Part shown: piece by piece, positions 21,401 to 32,039 of the stretch
Layout of the letters: each line of letters begins with the position of its first letter
Numbering within the stretch: position 1 is the first letter of the stretch
Assembly (NCBI GenBank): GCA_956465555.1
Contig: OY101116.1
Coordinates: forward strand, 2,232,001 to 2,296,000
Direction: 5' to 3'
DNA: 64,000 bases
Source of the DNA: Nitzschia sp. pyKryTriq1
Taxonomy: Eukaryota > Bacillariophyta > Bacillariophyceae > Bacillariales > Bacillariaceae
Made by a program: the position numbers and the translations under genes
Notes under the pieces: model-generated
What the model saw: only the letters and a program-made list of their open reading frames with translations
Databases searched by the model: none
What the model was told of the DNA's origin: nothing

Positions 21401-21985
21401 AAGATCGATCTTTTCAAATCAACGGCCGATTCTCGAAAACAAACAGAAAGAAGGTTTCTCCTCACGACTAACGAGTGAGACCCTTACTTGATAGCAATCC
21501 AAATATAGAGGAGGAAGAAATGAAGACGAGAGCACACGTTCTATACTGTACTTGAACTGTGCTGCTTGCACGAAGCCTCCCGACAAAAGCAGATGTTCAG
21601 AAGAAACAACTAAAAGAGTTGCGCACCACCGCAACAGCACCAACAGCAAACGGCGCCGTCACTTCCGAAGTTTACCGACGATGATGATGCTAAAAAATAT
21701 AAATAACACCAACTCTTCGGGCGCGCGGGCGGGGGCCGGCGGACACGATGTCGCGTGCTGCGCGACTTTCCAATCTAGATTTATGACCACTGTACAGTAC
21801 GTACACTTTAGTACGAATAGCAGCAGCGCAACAAACTGAATTGGACTTCTACCATTAAATAAGAACAAGCCATTGAAATGACTGAAGCACATATTATTAT
21901 AACTATTGTACCGGTAGTACAGACAGTACAGGACGTATGTACGATGTCAAATGGGCATAGATCTCTTGGATTCAACCTGTCTTAC

Positions 21986-22608
21986 TTAAGGTGGATATGT
22001 AACCAAAAGTACTAAAATAAATTTTTGATGATGTCACACGTAGACTGTGGTACATGCGCGCGTAGAGCGACCGAACTATTTTGCTAGGCCATCACACCTT
22101 TCTACATCAATGAATATCCAACCATCATGAATATTTCAGCATTAAACTTTATTCGTATCCGTATGCTGAAGATATTCGCAGGCCAAAACTGCACTTATCG
22201 GATTGGCTTTCCAACTGAAACTGGTACTATGTGAAACTCCATCAAAATTTCTAGATTGTTGCCAGTTGCAGCACGCACCTCCGATAAGTGCAGTTTAAGG
22301 CTACGAAAAGTTGTATGTGTATGTGTTCTAACTAGTTGCAAAGTTTGGCGAAATGCCCGGTTAGTCTTCCTCGTCTCTTAGAGGAATTTCGTCGAGCACC
22401 ATAGTAGTCGCCAAATTCGTCGAAACGGAATCTTCCTCGCCGAATTTGTGTTCGAACTAGTCCTTGGGATCTTCCCGCGCTCGCTTTCTTCGCGCAATCT
22501 GCGCAATTCTTCACTTTGTTCCACGAATTCCCTCATGGAGGATTCCTTTTTGGCCACGTGGAATCTTGTTTGGGCTAAGTTAGTACCGAGGTTACATATC
22601 TACCTTAA
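21986..22608. mobile_element. Candidate non-autonomous TTAA-flanked DNA element
   Basis: Both ends carry TTAA followed by a 15-bp terminal inverted repeat, GGTRGATATGTAACC (left from 21990, right arm ending 22604), with one mismatch. Similarity continues inward for roughly 15 more bases with small differences (TACTAA shared). TTAA flanks are the target duplication of piggyBac-type transposons, so this could be a piggyBac-related MITE of about 615 bp; the TIR sequence itself does not let me name a family. An open stretch of about 60 codons on the minus strand at 22332-22514 has no recognised domain. No transposase is visible. Confidence 0.55.
22182..22301. repeat. 120-bp inverted-repeat pair nested in the TTAA element
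   Basis: Left arm 22182-22202 and right arm 22280-22301 share AAACTGCACTTATCGGA as inverted copies, with GCC/GGC outer ends. The spacer is about 77 bp. It may be a smaller palindromic element inserted in the larger one, or part of its structure. Confidence 0.55.
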
Positions 22609-22774
22609 AAAGCGGCGGCTTGAGCTGCTTCACTGTACTCGTACAAGTACTGCACCTACAATAATATTTCCTGCGAACGAGGAGACAATTCCTGCTACTC
22701 GTACACCGCGGTACTGGTACAGTACTGTACTGGTGGTGTATTCAATGAGAACCACCTATGTGAAAACCACGATG

Positions 22775-23381
22775 AAAACCAAGGACAATTCCGGGGCTAT
22801 CGAGATCGCACGATACCACAAGTTCCGCCCCCGAACCAAATTCCTCAACAACAAACTCTTCCACTTTCGAAGCTACGTGACGAAGGGTTGGATCTCAATC
22901 CATCCTATTGGTACCTACGACCAACCGGCAGACATACTGACCAAACCGCTCAACGAGCTGGATTTCAAGCGTCACCGAAAGAGCATGAACGGATGGTAAT
23001 CGACTCACTGTCTACTCGCGAGAGGGAGTGTTCGAATATCTACATCGAACGTCCACGGAACGACGGACGGACGCGACCAGCGTTCGCAATTACGCACGAT
23101 CACGCACGACGCACGTTTCGATCACGACTCAGAGATTCATTCTAAGACTCTCGGAGACAATCTATGATCCTCCAAGAAACTGTAAGAAGCCTACAGACTT
23201 CTATCGAAATACATGTCAACGCATCAAGAAAATAGAAATGAACCAAAGTTCATTTCATCAGAAGAGCATTCAGCTCATTAATTTATGTTAGCGCACTTCG
23301 TTAACCCACAGTCAAATTAGTCCTTTAGCCCGAATCCCTGAGCCGCTAGCCACTGCCTAGTAGAACTCACGGATTTTAACA
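22775..23381 (+). mobile_element. Ty1/copia LTR retroelement remnant (3' end with probable 3' LTR)
   Basis: A degraded fossil: only the end of a Ty1/copia polyprotein (RNase H C-terminal region, with the family's DNSGAIEIA and ADILTKPL signatures, up to about 22999) and the flanking 3' LTR remain. A purine-rich tract at 23021-23028 precedes a probable LTR at 23029-23381, which begins TGTT and ends AACA (about 353 bp). The 5' LTR, gag, protease, integrase and most of reverse transcriptase are absent. Age cannot be estimated because only one LTR is present. CoDi-type copia elements are known from diatoms. Confidence 0.6.
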
Positions 23382-23606
23382 CCCGCACCCTTGGATGTTC
23401 CTGGTACCGGTACGGCACAGTAGTTGTACAGTACGAGTACAAAAGTACTACCGGTACGTACCGGTACGAGTAGCGACGATAGCTTCCTTGAAGAATGAGC
23501 ATCAGCGTCAACACAGTACTCGTAGCTTTTTTCTGTGTTTCTGTTTTAGCTTAACCCTGGTTTCCAAGGATTTTCTGCCCCTTAATAATAAGAACAATAA
23601 ACAATC
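23382..23606. repeat. 21-bp motif copy and GTAC cluster
   Basis: Starting at the LTR edge, 23381-23401 repeats exactly the 21-bp sequence at 5938-5958 (core CGCACCCTTGGATGTTCC). GTAC/TACCGGTAC palindromes follow to about 23472, 135 bp upstream of the PPC gene. Confidence 0.55.
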
Positions 23607-24071
23607 ATGAACACTGGCGTGCAATCAGGAGTGATGCAGGCACACGCTATTCGTATACAGGCTGGCGAGGATCTGGTCTCATCTCTATCGAAAGCCGCTT
23701 CGGATGCCATGCAAAAATCGGGGTCCCAATCTGCGTTTATGATGACGGCCGTAGGAAGCCTGAATACCGTCACTCTCCGAATGGCAAACGCCTGCAAGAT
23801 AGATGAAAACCCCGAAAACTCGCCAAACGAAGTTAGAGAATGGAAGGAACGGTTGGAGATTGTAAGTCTCGTGGGAACTTTCTCAGCAGATGGTTTCCAC
23901 CTCCACATGTCAGTATCAGACAAAAATGGAATTGTATTTGGCGGTCACGTGATGGCTGGCACTATTTTTACCACCCTCGAACTTGTCCTTGGTACTATCA
24001 GCAACGTTGCTTTCTCTCGTGAGATAGATGATAAGACCGGCTACGACGAGCTTGTCGTTCGCTCGTTGTAG
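23607..24071 (+). CDS. PPC/DUF296-domain protein
   Basis: 154 residues, intronless, consisting of one PPC (DUF296) domain and little else. Key features are AHAIRIQAGEDLVSSL at the N-terminus, MMTAVGSLNTVTLR, a central HLHMSVSD and GGHVMAGT, the segment that carries the metal-site histidines in bacterial and archaeal single-domain members. Plant PPC domains are fused to AT-hooks and act in transcription; no AT-hook is present here. The protein is therefore closer in architecture to prokaryotic stand-alone forms, which trimerise. Biological role unknown. Start is the first ATG. Confidence 0.88.
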   Translation: MNTGVQSGVMQAHAIRIQAGEDLVSSLSKAASDAMQKSGSQSAFMMTAVGSLNTVTLRMANACKIDENPENSPNEVREWKERLEIVSLVGTFSADGFHLHMSVSDKNGIVFGGHVMAGTIFTTLELVLGTISNVAFSREIDDKTGYDELVVRSL

Positions 24072-24553
24072 GTGTAGTAAATCACAAGTGCTAGGAGCAC
24101 CTCGGTGTCTGATCCACTGGAATCCATCCGTTCGCTTTTAATGACTGAGGCTTTCATAACTTTAAAATATTACCTTACTTTAACTGGATCTACTACTTCG
24201 TCAGCGGTAGTATGCGACGACTGTCGGAGATTTTCATGGAAAGGAGCCAGAGATAATATATGGTTGATTCTGTAATACCTCGTACTGAATATTCATCGAC
24301 ACCCAATGACTGACTCCATCAAAACCCCTGAATGCTTGTAGTAATTTAATCTCAAAGTATCACGGAAGAAAAAGTGACCACGATCATCGTAGGAAGATGC
24401 CACCTGTCGCACGAGGCATAGCGAATCTTACATCAGGATGCCCATGCTGAGATTCCCGCGAAAATAAACGGTGCGTGTCTGGCAAGTGCAGATATTGGAT
24501 AGGTATGAAATCGTGCCTCATTCTTCCACTGGTGTGTAAATGTAGGCCATTCG
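24072..24553. other. Convergent intergenic region
   Basis: About 480 bp; AT-leaning, with no gene, palindrome cluster or hairpin that I can support. Confidence 0.4.
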
Positions 24554-26790
24554 TTAGTCTCCCGTTGATCGTGGGTGGTCGCCATTCAAAGAAGAGCCTC
24601 CAAGGGCACCACCGAAAGCAGAAATTCCACCCCAAGTCTTTCCAGATGATAGACTAAGAAAAGTTGTAGCGTCAGAAGACGACGAGGGCGCGCCCCAGGT
24701 GTCACTGTTTCCACCGGCATCACTTGACCCCCACGTGGAACCCGCACCGAAAGCAAAGATGTGGTTCGTTTTTGCTGGTCCTTGGTAAGCTGGTTCGAGT
24801 GAAAGAGAGGTGAGGTCGACGGCAGCTAAACCATGAGCCGGTTCCGCCGATGGTGAATGCATCATGGAGTCCATATTGAGTGTAGGATCGAAGCCGAGTC
24901 CGAACTGTTGAAAAAATATTGGTCAGTCTATTGAAACTACGCACAGACAGCAGTTTCAAGAGGAATTCGACTTACCGGTCCATCGTCATCTTCATCACCC
25001 TCGTCTTCATCCGATGATGCGCTTGGGGCGACCTTCTCCTTGCCACCCCCTGCTTCGAATCTTGCAGCAGCTGCAGCGAGGGCAGCTTGACTGGGTGCCC
25101 ACTCTTTCGCAGTGGCTTGCAACGTAGGAGAATCTTCTACACCAGTCATCAACGCAATCCTATCGCTCGCTTTCACCCAGTCAAACTTGACCTGCGCAGC
25201 TTTTGGTACATTGAATCCTGTCTGAAGCATGATCTCTTCGTTGGCAATGTTTCGGTTCATATCAGATTCAAACGACGTGTCAAGAGTATTATAACCTCCA
25301 GAATCTCCCTGGTGAGTGCGCTTCTGCTGCTCGACATACTTGGAGTAGACATCGGCATTCTTCATTCTTCCACCAGGAACACTATGGGCGCCATACCCTA
25401 GATCACCGTCGCAACCATCCGAGCTGATGAAATTCCCCTTGTTGTCCCGGGTGTACAGAACTCCGCACGTGCGAGGAAGCTTCCTTTCATTGGACAATTT
25501 CCCCTTCCTTGTTTCGAGTTTAGCTGGCGACGGGATGTCGATTCCTTTTTTCTCGCGTTGCTTGCCCTTCCTGGGACCTTTGGCGCCTTCATTTTCCTGT
25601 CTTACGTCGGGCTTCGACTCCTTGTCACGGGGATTCTTAGCTTTCTTCCCACGCTCCTTCTTGCCTCGTCCAGCGGCAACCGAGTCATCCCTGGACGGGA
25701 CAGCAACCATCGAACCACTCTTTGGATCATAAAGCATTCTAGGCGCGGCGCTGGGTCCCCTCTCGCCACGATCTCTGTCGTCGTAGCTTGCCAGTTGAAT
25801 AACAGGTTGACGAGTGTATGCATCGGGGTTATCAGCTTGTGTTTCCGGCAATTGTGTTTCCTGCGAATATGTTCCATTTGAGCTCCTTCCGTTTTGAATG
25901 TTCGAGCTTGTCTGTGAGTTCCTTACAGTGTCTTTTGAGCCTCCTGCAGAAGCACTATAGGAAATATTGCTGGGCTTGCTTGGATCGAAAAGAGTTCGAG
26001 CCTTGGCGGTCTGTTCCCTACGAGCATCTCCCTCATTAGCAGCCACCATCTTCTCCTCCAGTTCTCTTAGCCTTTTGGTCGCTCTCTCATGCTGTTCGAT
26101 CTGCCTAGCCTCTTCTTCGGCCCATTTCTTTTCCGCCCGTTCTTTGGCCATGCGAGCCATCAGCGATTTTTGTTCATCTTCCGCTGCCTCGCTTGCTGGA
26201 TTATAAAGTCCCTGGTTTCCATTTGAGGCCATATCACGACCACCATACTGATCCCAGTTTGAACTAGGAAGCTCGGTTTGGTGTCTATCGGGGCTGCTGT
26301 AGTCTCCGCTACTCGGTTCGACCTCCTGGGAGCTAGCAATAGGAACCTTCGTTGACTCGCTTTCTCCTTGTTGCGCTTCTCTCGAATCCGACTCATTCGT
26401 AGGGCTCTTCTGTTTCTCCGCTACTCCCCAAGCATCTGGTTCTTGCAATTCGGCTCGAGAGGCCCCGACAACTGCTCCTAATAAGGCATCGTGAGTCGAT
26501 GTGCTCGATTTGTTCTGAAGACCGAGCGAGGGCAGGGGCTTCGCGGTAGCTCCAGACGCCGACTTGCTAGCGAGAATTCCTCCGGCAGACGCCGCATTCG
26601 TTCCGGAAGAAGGTCTCTTGGTTGAAAGAAGCAGCAAACCGTTTCGGGAATTGCTGCTCGACTTGGAGGATGCGGTAGACGTTTGCGGGGGAGGCCGGGT
26701 GAGTTTGTTCAGATTCTTGCCAAACTTTTTCTTCGTTGTAATCTCGGACTGTGGCAGCGGTGGTTGCGAAGACTTGGTAGCAGAACTCAT
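24554..26790 (-). CDS. Long low-complexity protein, unknown
   Basis: Two exons (26790-24976, 24904-24554) give 721 residues; the 71-bp intron is phase 0 with GTAAGT and CAACAG ends. Start taken at the ATG at 26790; a TTG three codons upstream opens the frame. The N-terminal 180 residues are Ser/Pro/Thr/Gln-rich; a charged coiled coil lies at about 205-265 (MARMAKERAEKKWAEEEARQ); a Lys/Arg-rich region at 370-430 could be a nuclear signal. The more ordered part is at 430-580 (RTCGVLYTRDNKGNFISSDG, VKFDWVKASDRIALMTGV). An acidic run precedes the splice, and the second exon is Gly/Ser-rich with GKTWGGISAFGG. No known domain recognised. Confidence 0.7.
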
Positions 26791-27535
26791 TCTCCACAAT
26801 GTTGGTGTGTATGTAGGGGACGCTGCGGAGCAGGATCTGCAACAAGGCTGCGGAAAGAAGACCAGGGCCCTGATGCAGGAAGGATTTCTCGTTCGCGGTT
26901 AGCCCCACTTGGAGAACGCTGACTTCTTGCGTAGAATTCGTACCGGGTTCTACTGAGATTTCGAAATTTAATCTCCCACTTTTTCGACCCAGGAAGCCCT
27001 TGCAATCTCAGCAGATGACGAGCTGCAATATGGAACCCAAGTTGCGGCCCAAGACAGGAGAATATACCATGCACCTCCTGATTGGGATAGACCTTTGCAA
27101 TACTGTGAACGAAAGGTTTCAACAAACCCTCGAAGAGCGCCGTTAATAACACGATGAAGCGTGGGATCTCTTATCCACATCACGCCCATCTTCCGGTGCA
27201 GAGAAAAGGACCAACAAAGCACAAAAACCCGCACTAACTTCCCAACGCGCGCGCTAAAAAGATCGAACACAAATTTGGAGCTAACTTAGGCGTTAAAATA
27301 AAAAAATGAACCAGTCGAATGTGTCGTGTGAGATGAGGAGGCAGGCGGAAGGCGGAAACACAGGACGCATTACGCGATGATATTATTATGTGCATGCATC
27401 CACATTTCACAGTCATTCATGTGCTATTAAGAACGTCTTGCACCGCCAAACTCTACAGTATTTCAATACTGGATACTGCAACAACACCTTATTTGTTCCA
27501 GTAATTGCAACCTTTGTCTGTGCGGAATTTGAGTG
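26791..27535. other. Divergent intergenic region
   Basis: About 745 bp between two divergent starts. No gene or notable repeat; no GTAC cluster, unlike most 5' flanks here. Confidence 0.4.
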
Positions 27536-28935
27536 ATGACTTCCAAGGTTTTGAATCTCGAAGCGGATCTTCCGAGGGAGACAGTTCGGCTGATTGAAAG
27601 CGCACGTTCTTGGGGAGAAAGCGAACTCGAGCCGTTGATCGCCAAACACTGGGAAGAAGGCACCTTCCCTCCTGGCATATTGGCGTCCTTCCAGCGAAGC
27701 TGTCCCCATCTCTTAGGATATACCATCCCGAAAAAGTATGGTGGGGCTGGATACGATCTTCTGACGGCATGTCACATCTCTCGAACTCTTGCCAGCATCG
27801 ATGCAAGCTTCACTACGGCCTTGCTCGTGCAATATGGATTATGTTGCGAGTCTATTCTTTTGTGTGGAAAAGAGGAACAGAAACGACGCATTTTACCTTC
27901 TCTCGCAAAACTAGAGAAGACTGGATGTTTTTGTCTTACCGAGCCGCAAAGTGGGTCGGATGCGAGTGATCTGCGGACGACCGCCACAAAAGTCAACAAT
28001 GGATATCGGATTTCTGGTTCCAAGCGATGGATCGGAAACGCTTTGACTTCGGAAGTTTTCGTGGTATGGGCACGTAACAGCTCCCTTAAAGGAAGTCCAG
28101 TCATGGGATTTATCGTGCAGCGAAGTCAACAAACTAGTCCTCTTGCCATCCAAACAACGAAAATCGAAGGGAAAATCAGTATGCGAATGGTGCAGAATGC
28201 CAATATCGAATTTTGTGACGCCTTTTGCCCAGATGCAAATGTAATGATCGATTTTGGTGAGTAGACAAGAAGAGGTTGCCAGCTTGTCAATGTCTGTTGC
28301 CCAGAAATATACTCTTTCTAACATTTACGATCCAAAAGTTGGTTTCGGCAAGTCAGTGGCCCGTGTACTTGAGGCTTCCCGTGTATCTGTCGCATGGATT
28401 CCGGTTGGAATCTGCCAAGGAGCCGTGGAAAAGACAATTGAATACACCACTAAACGAGATGCTTTTGGTGCTGTGCTTGCCAGCAATCAACTCGTTCAAG
28501 GTAGGCACGAGGAGTTGGTTGGCGCTCCAGATCCCATCACTAACTGCTGATTCAATCCATGGATTACCCTTCGTCGCCACAGAAAAGCTCGTTCGGACTA
28601 CTGCCATGGTTTCCTCGATGTATCTCTTGGCAGAGCGGGTGACGAAGGACTTTATGGACTGTACGTGCTCTCTTCCGGCAATTTCAATGGCGAAAGCCTA
28701 CAACACTAAATTGGGGAGGGAAGTGGTGGCGATCTGTAGAGAATCCCTCGGTGGCAACGGCATTCTGCTAGACTACGGAATCGCTTCCAAATTCTGTGAT
28801 ATTGAGTCCACCTTTACGTATGAGGGGACATACGACGTTTGTGCTCTCGTTTGTGGGAGAGCCCTTACGGGCGTCTCTGCAATCAAAAGTGCCGAGTCCG
28901 TAAAACATACAATGCGACAGAAAAGTAAATTGTAA
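27536..28935 (+). CDS. ACX4: Peroxisomal short-chain acyl-CoA oxidase/dehydrogenase, ACX4-like
   Basis: FAD flavoprotein of the acyl-CoA dehydrogenase superfamily. Three exons: 27536-28256, 28339-28500, 28583-28935, 411 residues. The second intron (82 bp, CCACAG) rejoins QLVQ to EKLVRT. The first intron is less certain: GTGAGT with an AAAAG acceptor keeps frame and family length; GTAATG at 28241 to CCCAG at 28304 is also in frame and gives 417 residues. Motifs: CLTEPQSGSDASDL, RISGSKRWIGNA, ESLGGNGILLDYG, and FTYEGTYDV with the catalytic-base Glu. The protein ends in SKL, a peroxisomal signal, as in plant ACX4. Whether it passes electrons to oxygen cannot be read from sequence alone. Confidence 0.88.
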
Positions 28936-28993
28936 CAACGCTCATGATGTTCAGCACGAAACGAAAAATCGGATCAAAGTTTGTTGTATAATT

Positions 28994-30293
28994 TCATCCA
29001 CCTTCATTATCGAGAAAGATACGAGTCACCTTGGTGTTCTCCTGGAGTGCATCTGATAGACTGGGTGGAGCAAACAGTTTCAACGTGCGCATTGGATGGC
29101 CCCGACGGCGGAGGTTCCCAAGCAACCAAATCTTCGCAGGCACTCGATTTTCTTGGGTACCCTCATCGCTACATACTTCCCCACTTTCTGGTGCGATCGG
29201 ACTATATGCTTCAATCCACTCCGATCTTTCGTTGCACCCGCCAGTTCTATCATCATCGTCAGTGGCCGAGTCCATGGGCACATCCAAAGGAGGCTCAGCC
29301 CAGGTGTTGAATAAAATTACACTTCGTCCCCACTCTTCCTCCGGCTCGTACTTTGCTGCCCCTTGGACAAACTTTAGTAACCATAGATCTGTTGGCCTTG
29401 GTACGGCGTGAAGAGAGTCGCCCTCGAAACGCAACAGTCGGCCAGGAACAGCAGGAACCGTCACCAAGTCTACGCCAACAGTTTTCTCGACATCCGACAA
29501 GAGAAGATCTTTTCCGGAGCGTCTGCCTGGAAAGACACAAGTGGGACCACGCACTGCCGAACCAACCTTCAAGTAAAGAACATGACCGTTTGTCGGATAA
29601 CGAAAATCAGAACTGTTGTTGTTTCCAGCAGCATCTTGGCTTTTTGCCAAGAATTCATCCACATCTGCATGGGCTTCGATAGATCTCCATTCTTGTCGTC
29701 CCCAGTACTCCACATACTTCGACTCGTCTCCAATTTCTGACAAGACGGAATCCAGAGTGCTTTCTATAGAAGGTGGTGCCCCGACAAGAGGGCGCGAGAA
29801 TGCCCGGTGGCCTAGTCCGACTTTTCTGGCGGCATCGTGAAGATTTTCACACATTTCTTCGGTCAACACTGTGAGAAAAGACGTAAGTTCGTAATTCTGA
29901 AGGATGGTACAAGTATCGGCGCATGGAAAACGTGATTTCACCCACCATTGTCCCAAACTTGAACGCTGGGTGCTGTTGAGTAGGAGGCACAAAAGCGCCC
30001 GAGCAAGAGCAATACAGCGACCACTCGCAGAAGAGCGTACATTTGGAAATTTGATCGGCGTTTCAATGCGTACGGGTCCATCGTAGGTCTTCTTCACAAT
30101 TTCGCAGTACCTCGGCGCCTACAGTTCAAGTGACGCCAATCCCATCCATCACCTCCCAGCAAACATCAAAGGATAATGATGATTACCTGGTACAAGTGCT
30201 GTGACGGATGCTAGAATTTTGCCTTCAGACTTCACATACCGTACCGTAGGGCCTACAGGTAGTGGTTTTTCTTGGTGGCATGAAAGGTGGCAT
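28994..30293 (-). CDS. 2-oxoglutarate/Fe(II) oxygenase-like protein
   Basis: The main exon (30118-28994) is a long open frame with an iron-site pattern: EAHADVDE supplies His and Asp, and LLRFEGDSLHAVPRP supplies the distal His, as in prolyl-hydroxylase-type double-stranded beta-helix enzymes. The main frame has no good ATG near its start. I infer a first exon at 30293-30240 (MPPFMPPRKTTTC...) joined across a 121-bp intron with GTATGT and CTGTAG ends, phase 0, giving 392 residues; this exon is tentative. A hydrophobic block (CIALARALLCLLL) near residue 55 could be a membrane anchor or a buried helix. Substrate unknown. Convergent with the ACX4-like gene, 58 bp apart. Confidence 0.6.
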
Positions 30294-30620
30294 GAAAGAT
30301 TAGCGAAAATAAAAGATCGTGGCTCATCGTGCGTGGCGCTGTTGATCGACTCGATCGAATAAAAGTTTTGGAGGGAATGAAATAGTCGCAATAATAATTA
30401 AGGCCCTTACTTTTTGTAGTAGAGCGGTAAAAGACTGCGTATGGTTGACTACTGGTTGTACGTAAATGAACGATCACCGCCGAAGTTGGTATCATCATCA
30501 AACTTGCGGTTTGATCAACTCTCCTTTGTTGCTTCTTGTTATTGCAAACACAAATTGCCCTCGCGAACTGGCCCGCCACACGCTTGTTATCTCAAAAGAA
30601 TCAGATAAAGCAAGGTTACC
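30294..30620. other. Short divergent promoter region
   Basis: 327 bp shared by the oxygenase-like gene and RPL9. No clear motif. Ribosomal genes need strong promoters, so elements are expected here, but none can be named. Confidence 0.4.
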
Positions 30621-31310
30621 ATGAAGACCATTTTGGCATCACGAACGGTGGAGATCCCCGAAGGAGGTGAGTTACTGCTGGGATTGATAATTAGCGTTTT
30701 TGCCCTCGGTTGCTTCATTTTGCTCACTGCTTCGTCTTGATCCTTTCCAGTGGAGGTTTCCATCAAGGCCCGAGTTGTTACCGTCAAGGGTAAGCTGGGG
30801 GAACTCTGCCGTGACTTCAAGCACATGCCTATGGAATGCCGTGTTGTGAAGGGGGAAGAGATCGGCGAGGAACTCGAAGACGAAACGGCCTTGGAAAAGA
30901 CCTTTGTTAAGGTCGATTTGTGGTTTGCCAACCGTAAGCAACTTGCCTGTGTCCGTACTGTCTGTTCCCACATCGAAAACATGATCATCGGTGTGACTCG
31001 TGGCTTCCTTTACAAGATGCGATTTGTGTACAGTCACTTTCCCATCAATGTTAGTTTGAGTGGACAAACGGTCGAGATCCGAAACTTTTTGGGTGAACGT
31101 CGTGTACGAAAAATCAAGTTGATGGAAGGCGTCAAGTATTCCAGATCCGACGATGTCAAGGATGAGATTACCCTTTCTGGAATTGATATCACGAAGGTCT
31201 CGCTTACTGCCGCTCAAATCCAGCAAAACACCAGCATCCGCAATAAGGATCTTCGTAAGTTCCTTGATGGAATTTACGTTGCCGAGAAGGGACCGGCTCC
31301 CGAGGAATAA
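30621..31310 (+). CDS. RPL9: 60S ribosomal protein L9 (uL6)
   Basis: Large-subunit ribosomal protein near the sarcin-ricin loop and GTPase centre. Two exons (30621-30666, 30751-31310) encode 201 residues; the 84-bp phase-1 intron sits after residue 15 and has GTGAGT and TTTCCAG ends. The protein starts MKTILASRTVEIPEGV and contains the uL6 signature region GFLYKMRFVYSHFPIN and IRNFLGERRVRKIKL, then IQQNTSIRNKDLRKFLDGIYV. An intron very near the start is typical of ribosomal protein genes. Convergent with the phosphate carrier gene. Confidence 0.96.
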
Positions 31311-32039
31311 ACAATAGAGCTTGTCATGAAAAAACATTGTTCGTTCGTTAGTTCAAATGAGAGAACCTTTCGTTCCTTTCTTATAAGATGTATCGTGGAG
31401 CGATGCATCTTTTCTCCAAGAGTGTAGAAAAGTGAGCTACGCCGACTAGCTGGGTAGAGAGCACTCCTTGGAACAATCACGGAAGGAGGAATAACATCTG
31501 CTGATATCTACCTAGAGTTGCTGGACGAGCGCAGCATGCAACCATAACATAGACATGACTGTAAACATAACGGCGTGCCGCTAAAACCGCCGACGGTGAG
31601 CTTGACCACTCTACTAGTTTGCATCTAGGCATATGTCGAGGAGGACTATTTGACGCAAGAGAGAATGGCCCCACCAAGTAGCAGGCATTCGCTCTGCAGC
31701 TTCAATATTCTGAGAGAAGGAGAGGAATCGCCGACGATATTGTAGTACCCTCAATATTGCAAACCTGCCAACATGTCGTCGGCCATAAATTGATCTGTAT
31801 TGTCCATGGTCAATCGCAATAAGCCCCAAGCGAAAGGCAATTCTCAGTACGAGTTTGTTAATCAGATGGACACCACGCCAAAACAAATACATGGTACATG
31901 AAAAATCACATCTATTTCTTCCTCGGTTAAACACGGCGCAGGGTGATATTCTAGATAGTCGGGCACAAGAATTAAACGAAGCGGTTTCCTCTGCCAGGAT
32001 ATCCACCAGAAATATCGCGGCTCGCTCTTTGTTGTGTGC
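31311..32039. other. Convergent intergenic region
   Basis: About 730 bp, the longest gap between convergent genes here. No gene or known repeat could be supported; open frames on the minus strand at 31614-32006 overlap the carrier 3' region and show no features. Confidence 0.4.

Larger units (their letters stand above)
21401..22774. other. Repeat-bearing intergenic island, left part
   Basis: No host gene seen. It contains GTAC palindromes (21785-21945, 22630-22742) and a 623-bp TTAA-flanked inverted-repeat element at 21986-22608 with a nested 120-bp inverted repeat. Confidence 0.5.

Noticed and set aside
22332-22514. Minus-strand frame inside the TTAA element as a possible transposase
   Set aside because: Too short, with no DDD/E pattern or known fold; kept only as a note in the element entry.
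29900-29975. Candidate 76-bp intron (GTGGGT...TCACAG) inside the oxygenase-like gene
   Set aside because: Every donor tried breaks the frame, while the unspliced frame stays open with sensible residues.
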